Shown: positions 53,701-54,931 of the stretch, piece after piece
Numbering within the stretch: position 1 is the first letter of the stretch
Layout: each line of letters starts with the position of its first letter
Assembly (NCBI GenBank): GCA_963920635.1
Contig: OY987304.1
Span: forward strand, 32,674,365-32,738,364
DNA: 64,000 nucleotides
Reading direction: 5' to 3'
Source: Pseudeuparius sepicola
Lineage: Eukaryota > Arthropoda > Insecta > Coleoptera > Anthribidae
Translations under genes and position numbers: made by a program
The notes under the pieces: generated by a model
The model's input: only the letters and a program-made list of their open reading frames with translations
What the model was told of the DNA's origin: nothing
The model's database searches: none

Positions 53701-54931
53701 ATGTCCCTGAAAGGTCATCATTTGCGAGGTATTGGTTTGGCATTGCCGCGAAATCCTGGCTTACTGCGATTTTTTAAAGGGGTGCGTTTTTCGAAAAACC
53801 CTATTAGGCATATTTTTATTTAAAATCTGACACCACAGCGTTAACCAGGACACCCTAAAACCCCCACATACCAAATTTGAAGAAAAAATATGTAGGGTGT
53901 TGCATTCTGCAGGGTGTCAAAGTTGAGCAAAATAGGAATTTTAAAGGCATCTGGCGAGTCAAGTGTGGCATGGAATCCCCTCAGAACACTTGAATGGTGA
54001 ACAGGACCACTCAAAATGTTGGTGTGCAAAGATTCAATGCAAAAATATACAGGGTATTTTTCTCTGGGCCATCTCAAAATTCTGAATTTTTATGAAACTT
54101 TATACTGGTCATGAGTGCTCTGCAAAATGCAAATAAAAACAATTTAAATTATTGGACCTTACTCAACAAAGTCACTGTCTAAGATGATACATTTTCTGTG
54201 CGTTTCCTGTTGTGGCACACCAGCCACCTTGACTGATATGGACTTACTGACTGGCAGACTTCTGTATTTTTTAGATTTAGTTCATTTATAGTGTGTGTAG
54301 AAGTTTTGATATACTCGATTTTTGACCCGTATAAAGTTCCAAAAATTCAGTAATTTGAGATGGCACAGATAAGAACACTCTGTATATTTCGTATTGGACC
54401 TTTGCACACCAACACCTTGAGTGGTCCTATTGACCATTCAACTGTTTTAGGGGATTCCATGGCACACTTGACTCGCCAGATGCCTTTAAAATTCCTATTT
54501 TGCTCAACTTTGACACCCTGGAGAATGGAACACCCCACATATTTTTTCTTCAAATTTGGTATGTTACGGCATTTTATGGGGTTTAAACAGAAATTATTTT
54601 TTTCTTTATTCACAGAAGAGGTTTTTTTTTTTTCGACAAACAATCAGAATTTCAATAACCAACCAATAATGCAATAGTGCAAATATTAAATTTGTGAGCT
54701 AGGTACTTTTTCATGTAATTTCACTAATGACATCAATGTTTTCCAACTTTCACACTAAAGTTTTCTTTTTTTACAGGCGGCTATTACATAATAGAGAACA
54801 AGACTACCAAATTACAAATTGTTGTTCTCAATACAAATTTGATGAGACGGGGTGAGGATGACGAAGAAGCGAATAGGCAGTGGTGGTGGTTAGAGGCAGT
54901 TCTGCGGAAGTTTCAGATGAGTGGCGAAAAG
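1532..54931 (+). CDS. SMPDL3-type acid sphingomyelinase-like phosphodiesterase, 5 exons, 3' end outside window
   Basis: The five exons 1532-1616, 7623-7691, 17088-17274, 23616-23821 and 54777-54931 join with matching phases to 702 nt (234 codons). The product starts with a signal peptide (residues 1-20) and then enters the calcineurin-like phosphoesterase fold directly. There is no saposin-B domain, which fits SMPDL3 rather than full acid sphingomyelinase. Motifs in order are FWHITDIHYD (metal ligands D36, H38), GCWRSD and GDYECD (paired Cys 53 and 85), FVLWTGD (D115), FPALGHDD (154-157), GGYYIIE, VVLNTNL and WWWLEAVL. Sequons are at N135 and N190. Family members are extracellular or lysosomal zinc phosphodiesterases acting on nucleotides or phospholipids; the substrate here is unknown. 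The family is about 450 residues long, so roughly half is missing, including the later histidine motifs. GHDD in place of GNHD is anomalous. Recognition is from motifs, without a search. Confidence 0.93.
1621..2892. other. Intron 1, 5' part, no feature recognised
   Basis: AT-rich intronic sequence. I see no coding, tRNA or clear terminal-repeat signal. More remote 3' parts of the neighbouring hAT-type pseudogene could lie at its right end, but I could not read any. Confidence 0.4.
2893..4140 (-). pseudogene. hAT-type transposase pseudogene with a zinc-finger exon
   Basis: Exon 1 (4140-4046) encodes a start and a YCSAC pair and ends at a GTAAGT donor. A CAG acceptor at 3764 opens exon 2, which gives KKFQVDQHVKTSTH (completing a C2H2/BED-like finger) and then FNRDLCRAMM. 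A TAG stop near 3567 follows, then the core: NQNFTSFLQKYCKF, CIDETTYSRGRYIAHLLIG with the first catalytic Asp, LVLSDAAPYM with the second, and CLAHALNRVAEEIR. A frameshift in an A run near 3020 moves the frame to KVFLKAPIRVQFYKEK and PPQPVITRWGTWLEAA, ending at a stop at 2893. Exon 1 leaves two bases and exon 2 needs one, so the splice phase is also broken. The carboxyl half with the last acidic residue is not seen. The hAT assignment is inferred from the DETT..GR and C..HALN motifs; a domesticated CGGBP1-like relative is the main alternative. Confidence 0.75.
4684..5889. mobile_element. 1.2 kb non-autonomous TIR element, copy A
   Basis: The left end GAGGCC..ATAAAGACAGGCCACGGCGC and the right end, read as its complement (CAAGGCC..ATAAAGACAGGCCCTGGCGC), form an imperfect terminal inverted repeat of about 55 bp that also shares CACGTGAC. 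A closely similar copy lies at 20260-21507 in the same orientation. Overlapping ORFs inside (5406-5766) differ in frame between the copies because of small indels, so I treat the element as non-coding. No clear target duplication is seen here; copy B shows a 9-bp one. Confidence 0.8.
5890..7098. other. Intron 1 spacer with a possible transcription-start-like patch
   Basis: Mostly featureless. At 6480-6720 there is a GC-richer patch, free of long ORFs, with leader-like sequence (GTGAAAGTGACAGTGAAGG) and a GTGAGT donor-like hexamer near 6615. It could be an alternative first exon or the 5' leader of a degraded retroelement; nothing decides between them. Confidence 0.3.
7099..7364. mobile_element. 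Small TA-flanked MITE
   Basis: It starts CAGGGTGTTTATA and ends with the near-complement ACACCTTG, with TA on both sides. It is 266 bp long with no coding capacity. The terminal type is shared with many elements in this window. It lies 258 bp before exon 2. Confidence 0.5.
7623..7691 (+). CDS. SMPDL3-like gene, exon 2 (first metal-binding motif)
   Basis: The acceptor follows a pyrimidine tract (TTTTTCTTTTACAG) ending at 7622 and the donor is G|GTAAGT at 7692. The exon enters in phase needing two bases and leaves with one base. It encodes YFWHITDIHYDAHYNFHG and then RSNK. TDIH is the D-x-H motif that binds the active-site metals in metallophosphoesterases (D36 and H38 of the product). Confidence 0.93.
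7760..8050. repeat. Left arm of an inverted repeat pair flanking the foldback element
   Basis: The segment around 7925-8040 (TTCGAGTGCTTCTTTTTC, then TTCACATCCCACGAG) is complementary to about 10500-10620. The two arms bracket the foldback element at 8188-9780 and repeat copy X at 9886. Reading frames in both arms (around 7814 and 10746) give the same short peptide, IFECFFF..DG, but they are chance frames of a repeat. Confidence 0.6.
8188..9780. mobile_element. Foldback element with minisatellite inverted arms
   Basis: Both arms are tandem arrays of a 20-21 bp unit, with core TGTAATTCAGA followed by a variable GTCAA spacer. The left array (8201-8575) holds roughly 18 units. The right array (9361-9768) holds a similar number in inverted orientation. 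The inverted repeat continues outside the arrays (CTACAC..TTTTCCA at both ends). It also continues inside them (TAGACACCATGTA at 9280 against its complement at 8650). This layout, long inverted repeats built of short direct repeats, is that of Foldback-type elements. The core (8736-9240) is related to elements at 28.7-29.8 kb and 53.8-54.6 kb. I see no transposase. Confidence 0.8.
9886..10270 (-). repeat. Dispersed repeat X, copy 1 (minus orientation)
   Basis: Read on the minus strand this gives CATATTGGATTTAGTATGA, CGTTTTCTACTCATCAAA, a GGTTTAAAATTCAGTTGC box and a tail AGTTAAATAAAGGCTTGT. The same order occurs on the plus strand at about 34660-35400. The 3' box resembles ends of insect non-autonomous retroelements, but I cannot name the family. 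Confidence 0.55.
10285..10440. repeat. Segment shared with 34768-34870
   Basis: CATTGAATTACCTTAACGAA and the following TAATAAAAGCTTGTT also occur near 34800 in direct orientation, although the adjoining repeat X is inverted between the two loci. One locus has therefore been rearranged. Confidence 0.5.
10490..10750. repeat. Right arm of the inverted pair with 7760-8050
   Basis: Complementary to the arm before the foldback element. The best match is around 10520-10620 (CATCCCACAAG..TTCGAGTGCTTC on the minus strand). Confidence 0.6.
11060..11860. repeat. Palindromic repeat, about 0.8 kb
   Basis: CCAGCCGGAA at 11113 with the following AATAAAGAGAAA..AAATTAAA and ATGGTGAAAT is answered in complement at 11740-11830. 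The central part (about 11320-11430) is a further dispersed repeat whose complement lies at 42180-42260, with GACCCGAAAGCATCCGAAT matching GACTCCGAAAGCATCTGAAC. Short opposing ORFs here (11232-11509) are products of the repeat. Confidence 0.55.
12190..12386. mobile_element. Short inverted-repeat element enclosing a tRNA-like sequence
   Basis: The left end (ATAAAGAAGGACG, then CAGGTAAAGGATAATCA) is matched in complement by the right end (TGATTATCCTTTACCTG, then CATCCCTCTTTAT), arms of about 45 bp. Between the arms sits a tRNA-like sequence (12269-12329). A related single arm occurs near 45040 (CCTTTACCTGGTATGCCAC, then AACATCCTTCTT), so this is a family rather than a chance pairing. Confidence 0.65.
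12269..12329 (+). tRNA. tRNA-like sequence (shortened; pseudo-tRNA or SINE head)
   Basis: Box A TAGCTTAGTTGG (12276-12287) and box B GGTTCGAGTCC (12309-12319) are intact RNA polymerase III promoter boxes. The ends GCTCCGG and CTAGAGC pair at five to six of seven positions. The T stem is 4-5 bp. The stretch between the D and T arms is only about 13 nt, too short for an anticodon arm plus variable loop, so it cannot make a normal tRNA and no anticodon can be assigned. Confidence 0.55.
12387..13845. other. Intron 2 spacer
   Basis: No gene seen. A perfect 28-bp palindrome lies at 13289-13316 (AATTTCGTCCTGT and its complement around AC). Motifs TTAACCGGTTAA / TTAACCACTGGTTAA at 13636-13720 recur in complement at 15840-15925, bracketing the next two elements. 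Confidence 0.4.
13846..14200. mobile_element. Inverted-repeat element enclosing a tRNA-Ala-like sequence
   Basis: The arms at 13846-13899 and 14151-14200 are about 50 bp and nearly perfect (ATCGGACATCATTTCAGAAA and its complement). A cloverleaf-capable tRNA-Ala-like sequence lies between them at 14077-14147. An 11-bp direct repeat TAAGTTATTGT occurs at 14199 and at 13779, so the inserted unit may begin at 13790. The architecture matches the element at 12190, but the arm sequences are unrelated. Confidence 0.7.
14077..14147 (+). tRNA. tRNA-Ala(AGC)-like sequence, possibly a pseudogene or SINE head
   Basis: The 71 nt fold as acceptor 7, D arm 15, anticodon arm 17, variable 5, T arm 17 and acceptor 7. 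The anticodon stem TTCGC/GCGAG closes the loop CTAGCAA, giving anticodon AGC (Ala). The T arm is CCGGG/CTCGG, with GGTTCGACTCT as box B and TAGTATAGTGG as box A. The acceptor stem has two mismatches (positions 1-72 and 4-69) and the D stem is weak. The body resembles insect tRNA-Ala. Placement inside an inverted-repeat element argues for a transposed copy. Confidence 0.6.
14243..15697. mobile_element. Palindromic mariner-derived element, copy 1
   Basis: The left end CAGGGTGACCATATTTCGAG and the right end in complement (CAGGGTGACCGTATTTCGAG) open arms of several hundred bases. A second copy lies at 23944-25395. The arms contain repeats of a unit with GCCTTGGAAACATAAGCCCC. The centre holds a remnant of a mariner-type transposase frame (14958-15117). 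The left flank is TA; the right TA is mutated. Confidence 0.85.
14958..15117 (-). pseudogene. Fused ends of a mariner-type (DUF4817) transposase
   Basis: From ATG at 15117 the minus strand reads MSFSHEEKRDMI, stop, IYYSLNINDDEGIL. A frame change gives ARNNLRKRAALCLEEQGG and then PIEHLL with a stop at 14958. The first part resembles the helix-turn-helix start and the second the carboxyl end (..FEHLL) of insect mariner-like transposases with a DUF4817 domain. The whole catalytic middle is absent. The copy at 24555-24715 has the same fusion, so the deletion predates the spread of this family. Confidence 0.6.
15698..17087. other. Intron 2, 3' part
   Basis: AT-rich with no recognised gene. Repeats of TTAACCGGTTAA type lie at 15840-15925. 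Short ORFs here lack any recognisable domain. Confidence 0.4.
17088..17274 (+). CDS. SMPDL3-like gene, exon 3
   Basis: The acceptor is TTTAAAG ending at 17087, with a weaker pyrimidine tract than the other exons. The donor is GG|GTAAGT at 17275. The reading GCWRSDYEG, then LLGDYECDATWAMVESA, then ENVEFVLWTG matches the SMPDL3/ASM family order: a Cys after the first metal motif, GDY.CD, and the WTGD strand. Phases fit exon 2 (1+2) and exon 4 (2+1). An out-of-frame ORF covers the same bases and is spurious. Confidence 0.93.
17553..17757 (+). mobile_element. Helentron/Helitron-like non-autonomous repeat
   Basis: It starts near TCTACTAATATTATAAAGAG, contains AAAAACTACTGGACCGATTT and ends CCCGTGCGAAGCCGGGACAG then GTCGCTAGT. 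This order is typical of very common insect non-autonomous Helitron/helentron repeats. Attribution is from memory of the motif set; other non-LTR-derived repeats share such words. Confidence 0.5.
17758..18497. other. Intron 3 spacer upstream of the Penelope fragment
   Basis: AT-rich to about 18180. At 18230-18400 there is a GC-richer stretch directly before the Penelope-like frame that may be part of the same element. I looked for a hammerhead ribozyme core, as found in Penelope terminal repeats, and found only an unpaired CCCGAAAC box. Confidence 0.35.
18498..18974 (+). pseudogene. Penelope-like element, GIY-YIG endonuclease end (pseudogene)
   Basis: One frame runs 159 codons and contains a single in-frame stop. 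It starts MDRSVNLIGPYIPGLSDELK, continues KTKPFNEVQSSKKCIYKIPC, then ECGKFYVGEACKPFNVRLR. TAA at 18744 follows, then HKNYIRRNKISKSKICEHSF, ILWDRSKPIIVNEEVGNRR, KESSFILGNTDNCIAECL and a final stop at 18972. IYKI..C.CGKFYVGE..KPFNVRL is the GIY-YIG nuclease core that follows the reverse transcriptase in Penelope-like elements. The reverse transcriptase is missing, as expected for a 5'-truncated copy. The single stop suggests a fairly young insertion. Confidence 0.85.
19057..19386. mobile_element. MITE, about 330 bp with long inverted arms
   Basis: The arms start TTAAG..TGTACA and share CACGTGCGTGGTGATTCAA and CCCATAAAATGGCTTTTTTC. They extend about 130 bp each (19057-19185 and 19255-19386). The centre has no coding signal. 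Confidence 0.75.
19387..20156. other. Intron 3 spacer
   Basis: No feature recognised. A short ORF (19406-19654, minus strand) shows no family motif. Confidence 0.35.
20157..22256. mobile_element. Palindromic TA-flanked element, interrupted by the 1.2 kb element
   Basis: The left end (CAAGGTGTCCCAGTTAACGT, GATAAAC) and the right end in complement (CAGGGTGTCCCGGTTAATGT, GATAAAC) are flanked by TA. The inner arms share GAAATGAAAACCGAC and CTGACTTCCGGTTTGACC with their complement near 21990. Removing the insert at 20260-21507 restores a left arm collinear with the right arm. The original element was about 0.85 kb. Confidence 0.8.
20260..21507. mobile_element. 1.2 kb non-autonomous TIR element, copy B (nested)
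   Basis: Termini CGAGGCC..ATAAAGACAGGCC and, in complement, CAAGGCC..ATAAAGACAGGCC. It is flanked by AGAAATTCG (20251-20259) and AGAAAATCG (21508-21516), an 8/9 match. The uninterrupted sibling arm of the host palindrome has a single copy (CGAAAAATTC at about 22154-22163 in complement), which supports a 9-bp target duplication. Nine bases would fit Mutator-like transposons, but no transposase is present. It differs from copy A by a GAAAATTCCCC-containing insertion and a few small indels. Confidence 0.8.
22257..23615. other. Intron 3, 3' part
   Basis: No gene. A short hairpin at 22981-23015 (ACCAAAGATCAT with its complement, 11-nt loop) and GGTAATGACCATTACC at 22660 are the only structures seen. 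Confidence 0.4.
23616..23821 (+). CDS. SMPDL3-like gene, exon 4 (WTGD end and altered GNHD motif)
   Basis: The acceptor is TCTTTCAG ending at 23615 and the donor is G|GTCAGA at 23822. The exon completes WTGD and continues ALTHAAKHLHESKQ, RNLTDLF, FVFPALGHDDLMP, RMWSRWLPTDSL and RTFETG. The expected Asn and His of GNHD are replaced in GHDDLMP, with spacing to the following Pro kept. The stretch between this motif and the W..WL helix looks about ten residues shorter than usual for the family. The frame is open throughout, so this is not simple pseudogene decay. Confidence 0.93.
23944..25395. mobile_element. Palindromic mariner-derived element, copy 2
   Basis: Same family as 14243-15697. It is flanked by TA on both sides, with CAGGGTGACCGTATTTCGAG and its complement at the ends. 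The left arm has three units of a roughly 47-bp repeat (AGAGTGCCTTGGAAA..AAGCCCCA, 24370-24500). The right arm has the complementary units at 24925-25010. It begins 122 bp after exon 4. Confidence 0.88.
24555..24715 (+). pseudogene. Fused ends of a mariner-type (DUF4817) transposase
   Basis: The frame reads MSFSHEEKRDMIQMYYCSN, INDVEGILDEP, then by frame change NNLKKRAALCLEEQGGQ and IEHLL with a stop at 24713. The amino-terminal helix-turn-helix is joined straight to the carboxyl end, with the catalytic part missing, exactly as in copy 1. The element depended on a transposase supplied elsewhere. Confidence 0.6.
25396..26726. other. Intron 4 spacer
   Basis: AT-rich. No recognisable gene, although a short ORF lies at 25992-26183. 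A G-rich run (GGGGGGAGGGGGTG) lies at about 26453-26466. Confidence 0.35.
26727..26764. repeat. (AT)n microsatellite
   Basis: An uninterrupted AT dinucleotide run of about 38 bp. Confidence 0.95.
26766..26822. repeat. CAGACCC-type inverted end, left member
   Basis: GACAAAGTCAGACCCGATAC then GTTCTACAG and CTCAGACCC is complementary to 38112-38168, 11.3 kb away. It abuts the AT microsatellite. Confidence 0.55.
27529..28703. mobile_element. Palindromic mariner-like element carrying a transposase fragment
   Basis: The ends are CAGGGTGCCC..TTTAGATGAAATAATG and its complement. The arms are about 350 bp (27529-27885 and 28345-28703). The loop contains the catalytic part of a mariner-like transposase on the minus strand. 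Confidence 0.88.
28098..28370 (-). pseudogene. Mariner-like transposase fragment
   Basis: The 90-residue frame reads NRVVSPFIINGNLTGEMYL, LLQNGVIPALG, DIWFQQDEAPPHYHRDVRR and FPQSWIGRR. The block DIWFQQD.AP.H holds a catalytic Asp of the mariner DDE/D domain, and the order NG..GE.YL..L...VIP matches insect mariner-like transposases. The amino-terminal half and the last catalytic residue are not seen. The frame begins inside the right arm of the palindrome, so that arm is itself derived from transposase sequence. Confidence 0.85.
28740..29765. mobile_element. Palindromic element, family shared with the foldback core
   Basis: The left arm (28808-29230) and right arm (29240-29762) share, in complement, AATCTCAATTTTCA, GGCCTACTACG, CCTAAAACC..CCACATACC and AATTTTAAAGGCATCTG. 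Homologous cores occur at 53860-54570 and inside the foldback element at 8736-9240. ORFs such as 29213-29488 are frames of the repeat. Confidence 0.78.
29766..31261. other. Interior of the 27.2-31.6 kb inverted repeat
   Basis: 30360-30560 is very AT-rich with many AATATT hairpins. 30890-31110 contains several TTACGCC..TACGTG words, and the minus-strand ORF at 30774-30980 covers part of it. I do not recognise a family. Confidence 0.35.
31554..32229. other. Intron 4 spacer
   Basis: AT-rich, nothing recognised. Confidence 0.35.
32180..32995. repeat. Diverged direct duplication, about 620 bp apart
   Basis: About 32195-32365 and 32810-32990 share, in order, TTAAAAA.CAAATA, CACTTAATTCC / TACTTAATTCC, CTTTTAAGG, TTTTCTTTAG and ACAACAAATGTTA followed by GTTCCTTCG. 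Between them lies a small palindrome (CAATTTGACG / CGTCAAATTG, 32711-32732) and a shorter direct repeat (TTCCAAAT.CG.AA). Confidence 0.6.
33390..34520. repeat. Degenerate tandem repeat block
   Basis: Three word groups recur in direct orientation. TAGGTTACCGAGAATGAAAA occurs at 33805 and 33924. TCGAATGCTATCCCAGT..TGTCGA..CTAGCCACATGTGCAATTG occurs at about 34074 and 34388. TTTTATCTTGAAACCCATGTG at 33389 is matched by a relative near 34220. This suggests an old tandem array with units of several hundred bases. No coding signal. Confidence 0.55.
34570..35400 (+). repeat. Dispersed repeat X, copy 2, with an internal tandem of about 130 bp
   Basis: It opens with a short repeat ACCCATTTATAGG (twice, 34586-34617) and continues CAATTAATTTTATTGGAC. 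The unit GCCATCTTGGATTTAGTATG, ACGTC, TCGTTTTCTA..CTCAA then occurs about two and a half times (34910-35220). It ends with TTCAGCTCAATCGGTTAGG, GTTTAAAATTCAGTTGCAAG and a tail AAGTTAAATAAAAGCTTGT. Copy 1 is at 9886-10270 on the other strand. Confidence 0.6.
35401..35927. other. Intron 4 spacer
   Basis: AT-rich, nothing recognised. Confidence 0.35.
35928..37789. mobile_element. Outer palindrome enclosing a second palindromic element
   Basis: The arms 35928-36233 and 37490-37789 are near-perfect complements (AGCCAGTTTCGTTAGCGTTT, GGCGCAGGGGCGGCTT). The inner element 36236-37487 sits between TA dinucleotides at the centre of the outer palindrome, where the outer arms run into A and T tracts (AAAAAATA / TATTTTTT). 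Confidence 0.85.
36236..37487. mobile_element. Inner palindromic TA-flanked element
   Basis: The ends are CAGGGTGTCTACCACCAAC and the complement CAGGGTGTCTCACCACGAA, both followed by TGCATCGATCGATATCTC. The left arm is about 320 bp longer than the right. The extra part lies between two copies of CCTATACCTAAAT (about 36478 and 36799), and the right arm shows only the joined form. The open frame at 36354-36692 is in the arm and has no family motif. A relative begins at 63305. Confidence 0.85.
37790..38110. other. Intron 4 spacer
   Basis: Nothing recognised. Confidence 0.35.
38112..38360. repeat. CAGACCC motif cluster, right member of the pair with 26766
   Basis: 38112-38168 is complementary to 26766-26822. 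CAGACCCGG words recur at 38258, and a perfect CAGACCCGCAGCCGGGTCTG palindrome lies at about 38330-38350, with GTTCTCAGACCCG before it and GGGAACGTCG after it. This looks like nested or tandem ends of one element family. Confidence 0.5.
38361..39283. other. Intron 4 spacer with opposing ORFs
   Basis: Overlapping ORFs on both strands (38461-38778, 38678-38992, 38694-39002) show no recognisable domain. I leave them unannotated. Confidence 0.35.
39284..40745. mobile_element. Palindromic TA-flanked element
   Basis: The ends CAGGGTGATTCACGTAAGTG and its complement are flanked by TA. The arms share TTCATTAGAAGTTTACGGGG, GTTATACCGGAAGT and GAACACCCTATATATTATTA. Both arms contain the CACTTCCGGTTATACCGG box also found in the elements at 36236 and 63305. 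The loop holds a TGCGGAAAAGT cluster. Confidence 0.88.
40205..40395. repeat. TGCGGAAAAGT motif cluster
   Basis: Several copies of TGCGGAAAAGTG or its complement lie in under 200 bp, including the palindrome CTTTTCCGCACTAGTGCGGA at about 40241. CGCGTGCGG and ACGCGTCG words make this a local CpG-rich patch inside the loop of the palindromic element. Confidence 0.7.
40746..42170. other. Intron 4 spacer with a CpG-rich island (40960-41130)
   Basis: The island (GCTTTCGCCGGCTGCCGCTG, CGGTCGATGTCGGTGCGAG) stands out from its AT-rich setting. On the minus strand it holds a 19-codon frame (MDLAPTSTDQPEQRQPAKA), too short to interpret. It may be an internal promoter or the 5' end of an unseen retroelement. 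Confidence 0.35.
42180..42340. repeat. Dispersed repeat shared with 11320-11430
   Basis: CCGAAAATTTGGG, CATCTGAACCTCACC and GACTCCGAAAGC (minus strand) match the centre of the palindrome at 11.1-11.9 kb in inverted orientation. Confidence 0.5.
42585..43990. repeat. Palindromic and partly tandem repeat, host of a Tc1-like MITE
   Basis: The outer arms are complementary (TATTATCGTCATGGTGTCAT, CACTATTCC at 42589 against the complement near 43930). Within them a segment with GTTTTATTAATTTACTTCG..GACTAA, then AATTGGGGAAAATTG and AATAAAGAAAACC is repeated in direct orientation about 320 bp later, interrupted by the MITE at 43079. Confidence 0.6.
43079..43573. mobile_element. Tc1/mariner-type MITE
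   Basis: It is bounded by CAGTGACGGGCAGAAAGTTG, GACA and the complement CAGTGACCGGTAGAAAGTTG, GACA, with TA on both sides. It is 495 bp long with no transposase. The TIR begins as in many Tc1-like elements. Confidence 0.8.
44033..44062. repeat. Back-to-back element termini
   Basis: CACCCTGTATACAGGGTG is the right end of one CAGGGTG-type element joined through TATA to the left end of another. No matching second end is clear for either; ACGGCCCTGTAC at 44331 may be the far end of the second. Confidence 0.5.
44063..44480. other. Intron 4 spacer
   Basis: Possible remnant of the element that starts at 44046; otherwise nothing recognised. Confidence 0.3.
44484..44800 (+). pseudogene. Jockey-type reverse transcriptase fragment (carboxyl part)
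   Basis: The frame reads VVQKIKLLGTLIDDRLSYRD, HINEICSKLC. A shift then gives IFFAIWNLKNDLTEKAVRSS, and another gives SYNIIAWGQS and LLKLLTYYV. K.LG..IDD.LS...HI..ICSKL..AI..L and the Y.II.WG motif are the end of the reverse transcriptase of jockey-like non-LTR elements. At least two frameshifts and several stops are present. It lies on the opposite strand to the fragment at 51-52.7 kb. Confidence 0.75.
44801..46365. other. Intron 4 spacer
   Basis: 45030-45075 holds a lone arm related to the tRNA-carrying element at 12190. ORFs at 45511-45761 on both strands show no recognisable motif. Confidence 0.35.
46366..46500. repeat. Small palindromic element
   Basis: GATGCTCCTTTGGTTCC and CATCCTGCGT are answered by ACGCAGGAGGAATC and GAACCACAGGAGCAT. 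The centre has its own palindrome TGCGTCTTATGAGACGCA. TGAAT at both borders (46354-46358 and 46498-46502) may be a target duplication. Confidence 0.6.
46880..47710. mobile_element. Palindromic element
   Basis: CATGTGATCACGTATATTTT, TTTTTGAGGTTAGGAAAAAA and GAAGCCAAAGCAAGC at the left are complementary to the right arm (47545-47710). ORFs 46749-46964 and 47494-47709 are mirror frames of the two arms. Confidence 0.8.
48010..50785 (-). pseudogene. Pogo-type (Tigger-like) transposase pseudogene, split by a hAT MITE
   Basis: From ATG at 50785 the minus strand gives MPRKLNVGYDN. With a frame change it gives MARAIKAVREKTM, then YLKASKDYKVPRTTLFRL and INTIPPDKAAAT, the Psq-type helix-turn-helix. After the inserted MITE (49466-50578) it continues ATKLERKSVLRSELEKL, KFYGPTMTDLRRMAYQWAIR and GNFVLPLVTFPRKNMNIQL. 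Next come LIKGASPGSVEVAHPFGWVQ, then LLLILDGHCSQTRNIDVID with a catalytic Asp. A further frame change leads to STHKLQPLDKSFTGSLKVYY and SPFNIMELLGRAYEKVQTY. An acidic tail with a C..C motif (LWVQCLTC) ends near 48040. Stops and frameshifts show it is dead. The domain order is that of DDE_1 transposases. TIRs were not identified. Confidence 0.88.
49466..50578. mobile_element. Non-autonomous hAT element with perfect 8-bp target duplication
   Basis: The left end CACTGGCGGCGATAAGG and the right end in complement CAGTGACGGCGATAACG match at 14 of 17 positions. It is flanked by TTGGTTGC at 49458-49465 and 50579-50586, a perfect 8-bp duplication. The disrupted pogo frame reads across when the element and one duplication copy are removed. 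The 1113 bp contain no transposase. Confidence 0.92.
51075..52700 (-). pseudogene. Jockey-type reverse transcriptase pseudogene with internal duplication
   Basis: The frame at 52657-52103 reads ISILSPIYKILEKVMAEQI, LPAKQPGFRSGYSCCSAVL, TALVLLDYSKAFYMINH and GVPTQGSVLGPLLY. These are reverse transcriptase motifs including DYSKAF..INH and the GVP.GSVLGP loop. The D expected after AF is Y, and a residue is inserted in GVPQGS. It continues DLTKLIETKHQLSVNPTK and LRVFGKVEPIHKIE, then a 483-bp direct duplicate, and then KINILGSDLKSTKFGRNLAV, DLDMDIRFSNHVTKCLKNSY. No FADD box is readable. Confidence 0.85.
51366..52334. repeat. Tandem duplication, two units of about 483 bp
   Basis: Unit 1 (51366-51848) and unit 2 (51849-52334) are nearly identical (ATGGTAACGAAGACAAAATA, GGGCCCAATACCGACCCCTG and so on) and lie wholly inside the reverse transcriptase pseudogene. 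Unit 2 has a small TGTTG difference near 52181. Confidence 0.9.
52701..53615. other. Intron 4 spacer
   Basis: AT-rich, nothing recognised. Confidence 0.35.
53616..53650. repeat. Terminal-repeat-like sequence, left member
   Basis: ACACTGTGTCTAGTTTTTCG followed by TGTTAAC is complementary to 58284-58316. The pair encloses exon 5. Confidence 0.5.
53860..54570. mobile_element. Palindromic element of the 28.7 kb / foldback-core family
   Basis: The left (CATACCAAATTTGAAGAAAA, GCAAAATAGGAATTTTAAAG) and right (about 54330-54570) are complements. The centre matches 8980-9240 (GACCTTACTCAACAAAGTCA, CTGTCTAAGATGATAC). It ends 200 bp before exon 5. Confidence 0.75.
54777..54931 (+). CDS. SMPDL3-like gene, exon 5, ending at a GC splice donor
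   Basis: The acceptor is a long pyrimidine tract, TTTTCTTTTTTTACAG, ending at 54776. The exon starts in the phase left by exon 4 and encodes GGYYIIENKTTKLQIVVLN, TNLMRRGEDDEEANRQWWW and LEAVLRKFQMSGEK. This corresponds to the family strand GGFYS..LR.ISLNTNL and the WLE helix before the IIAHVP strand. It ends AAG followed by GCAAGT, a strong consensus GC-type donor. The next exon should begin with the HVP strand; I find none before 64000. Confidence 0.93.
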
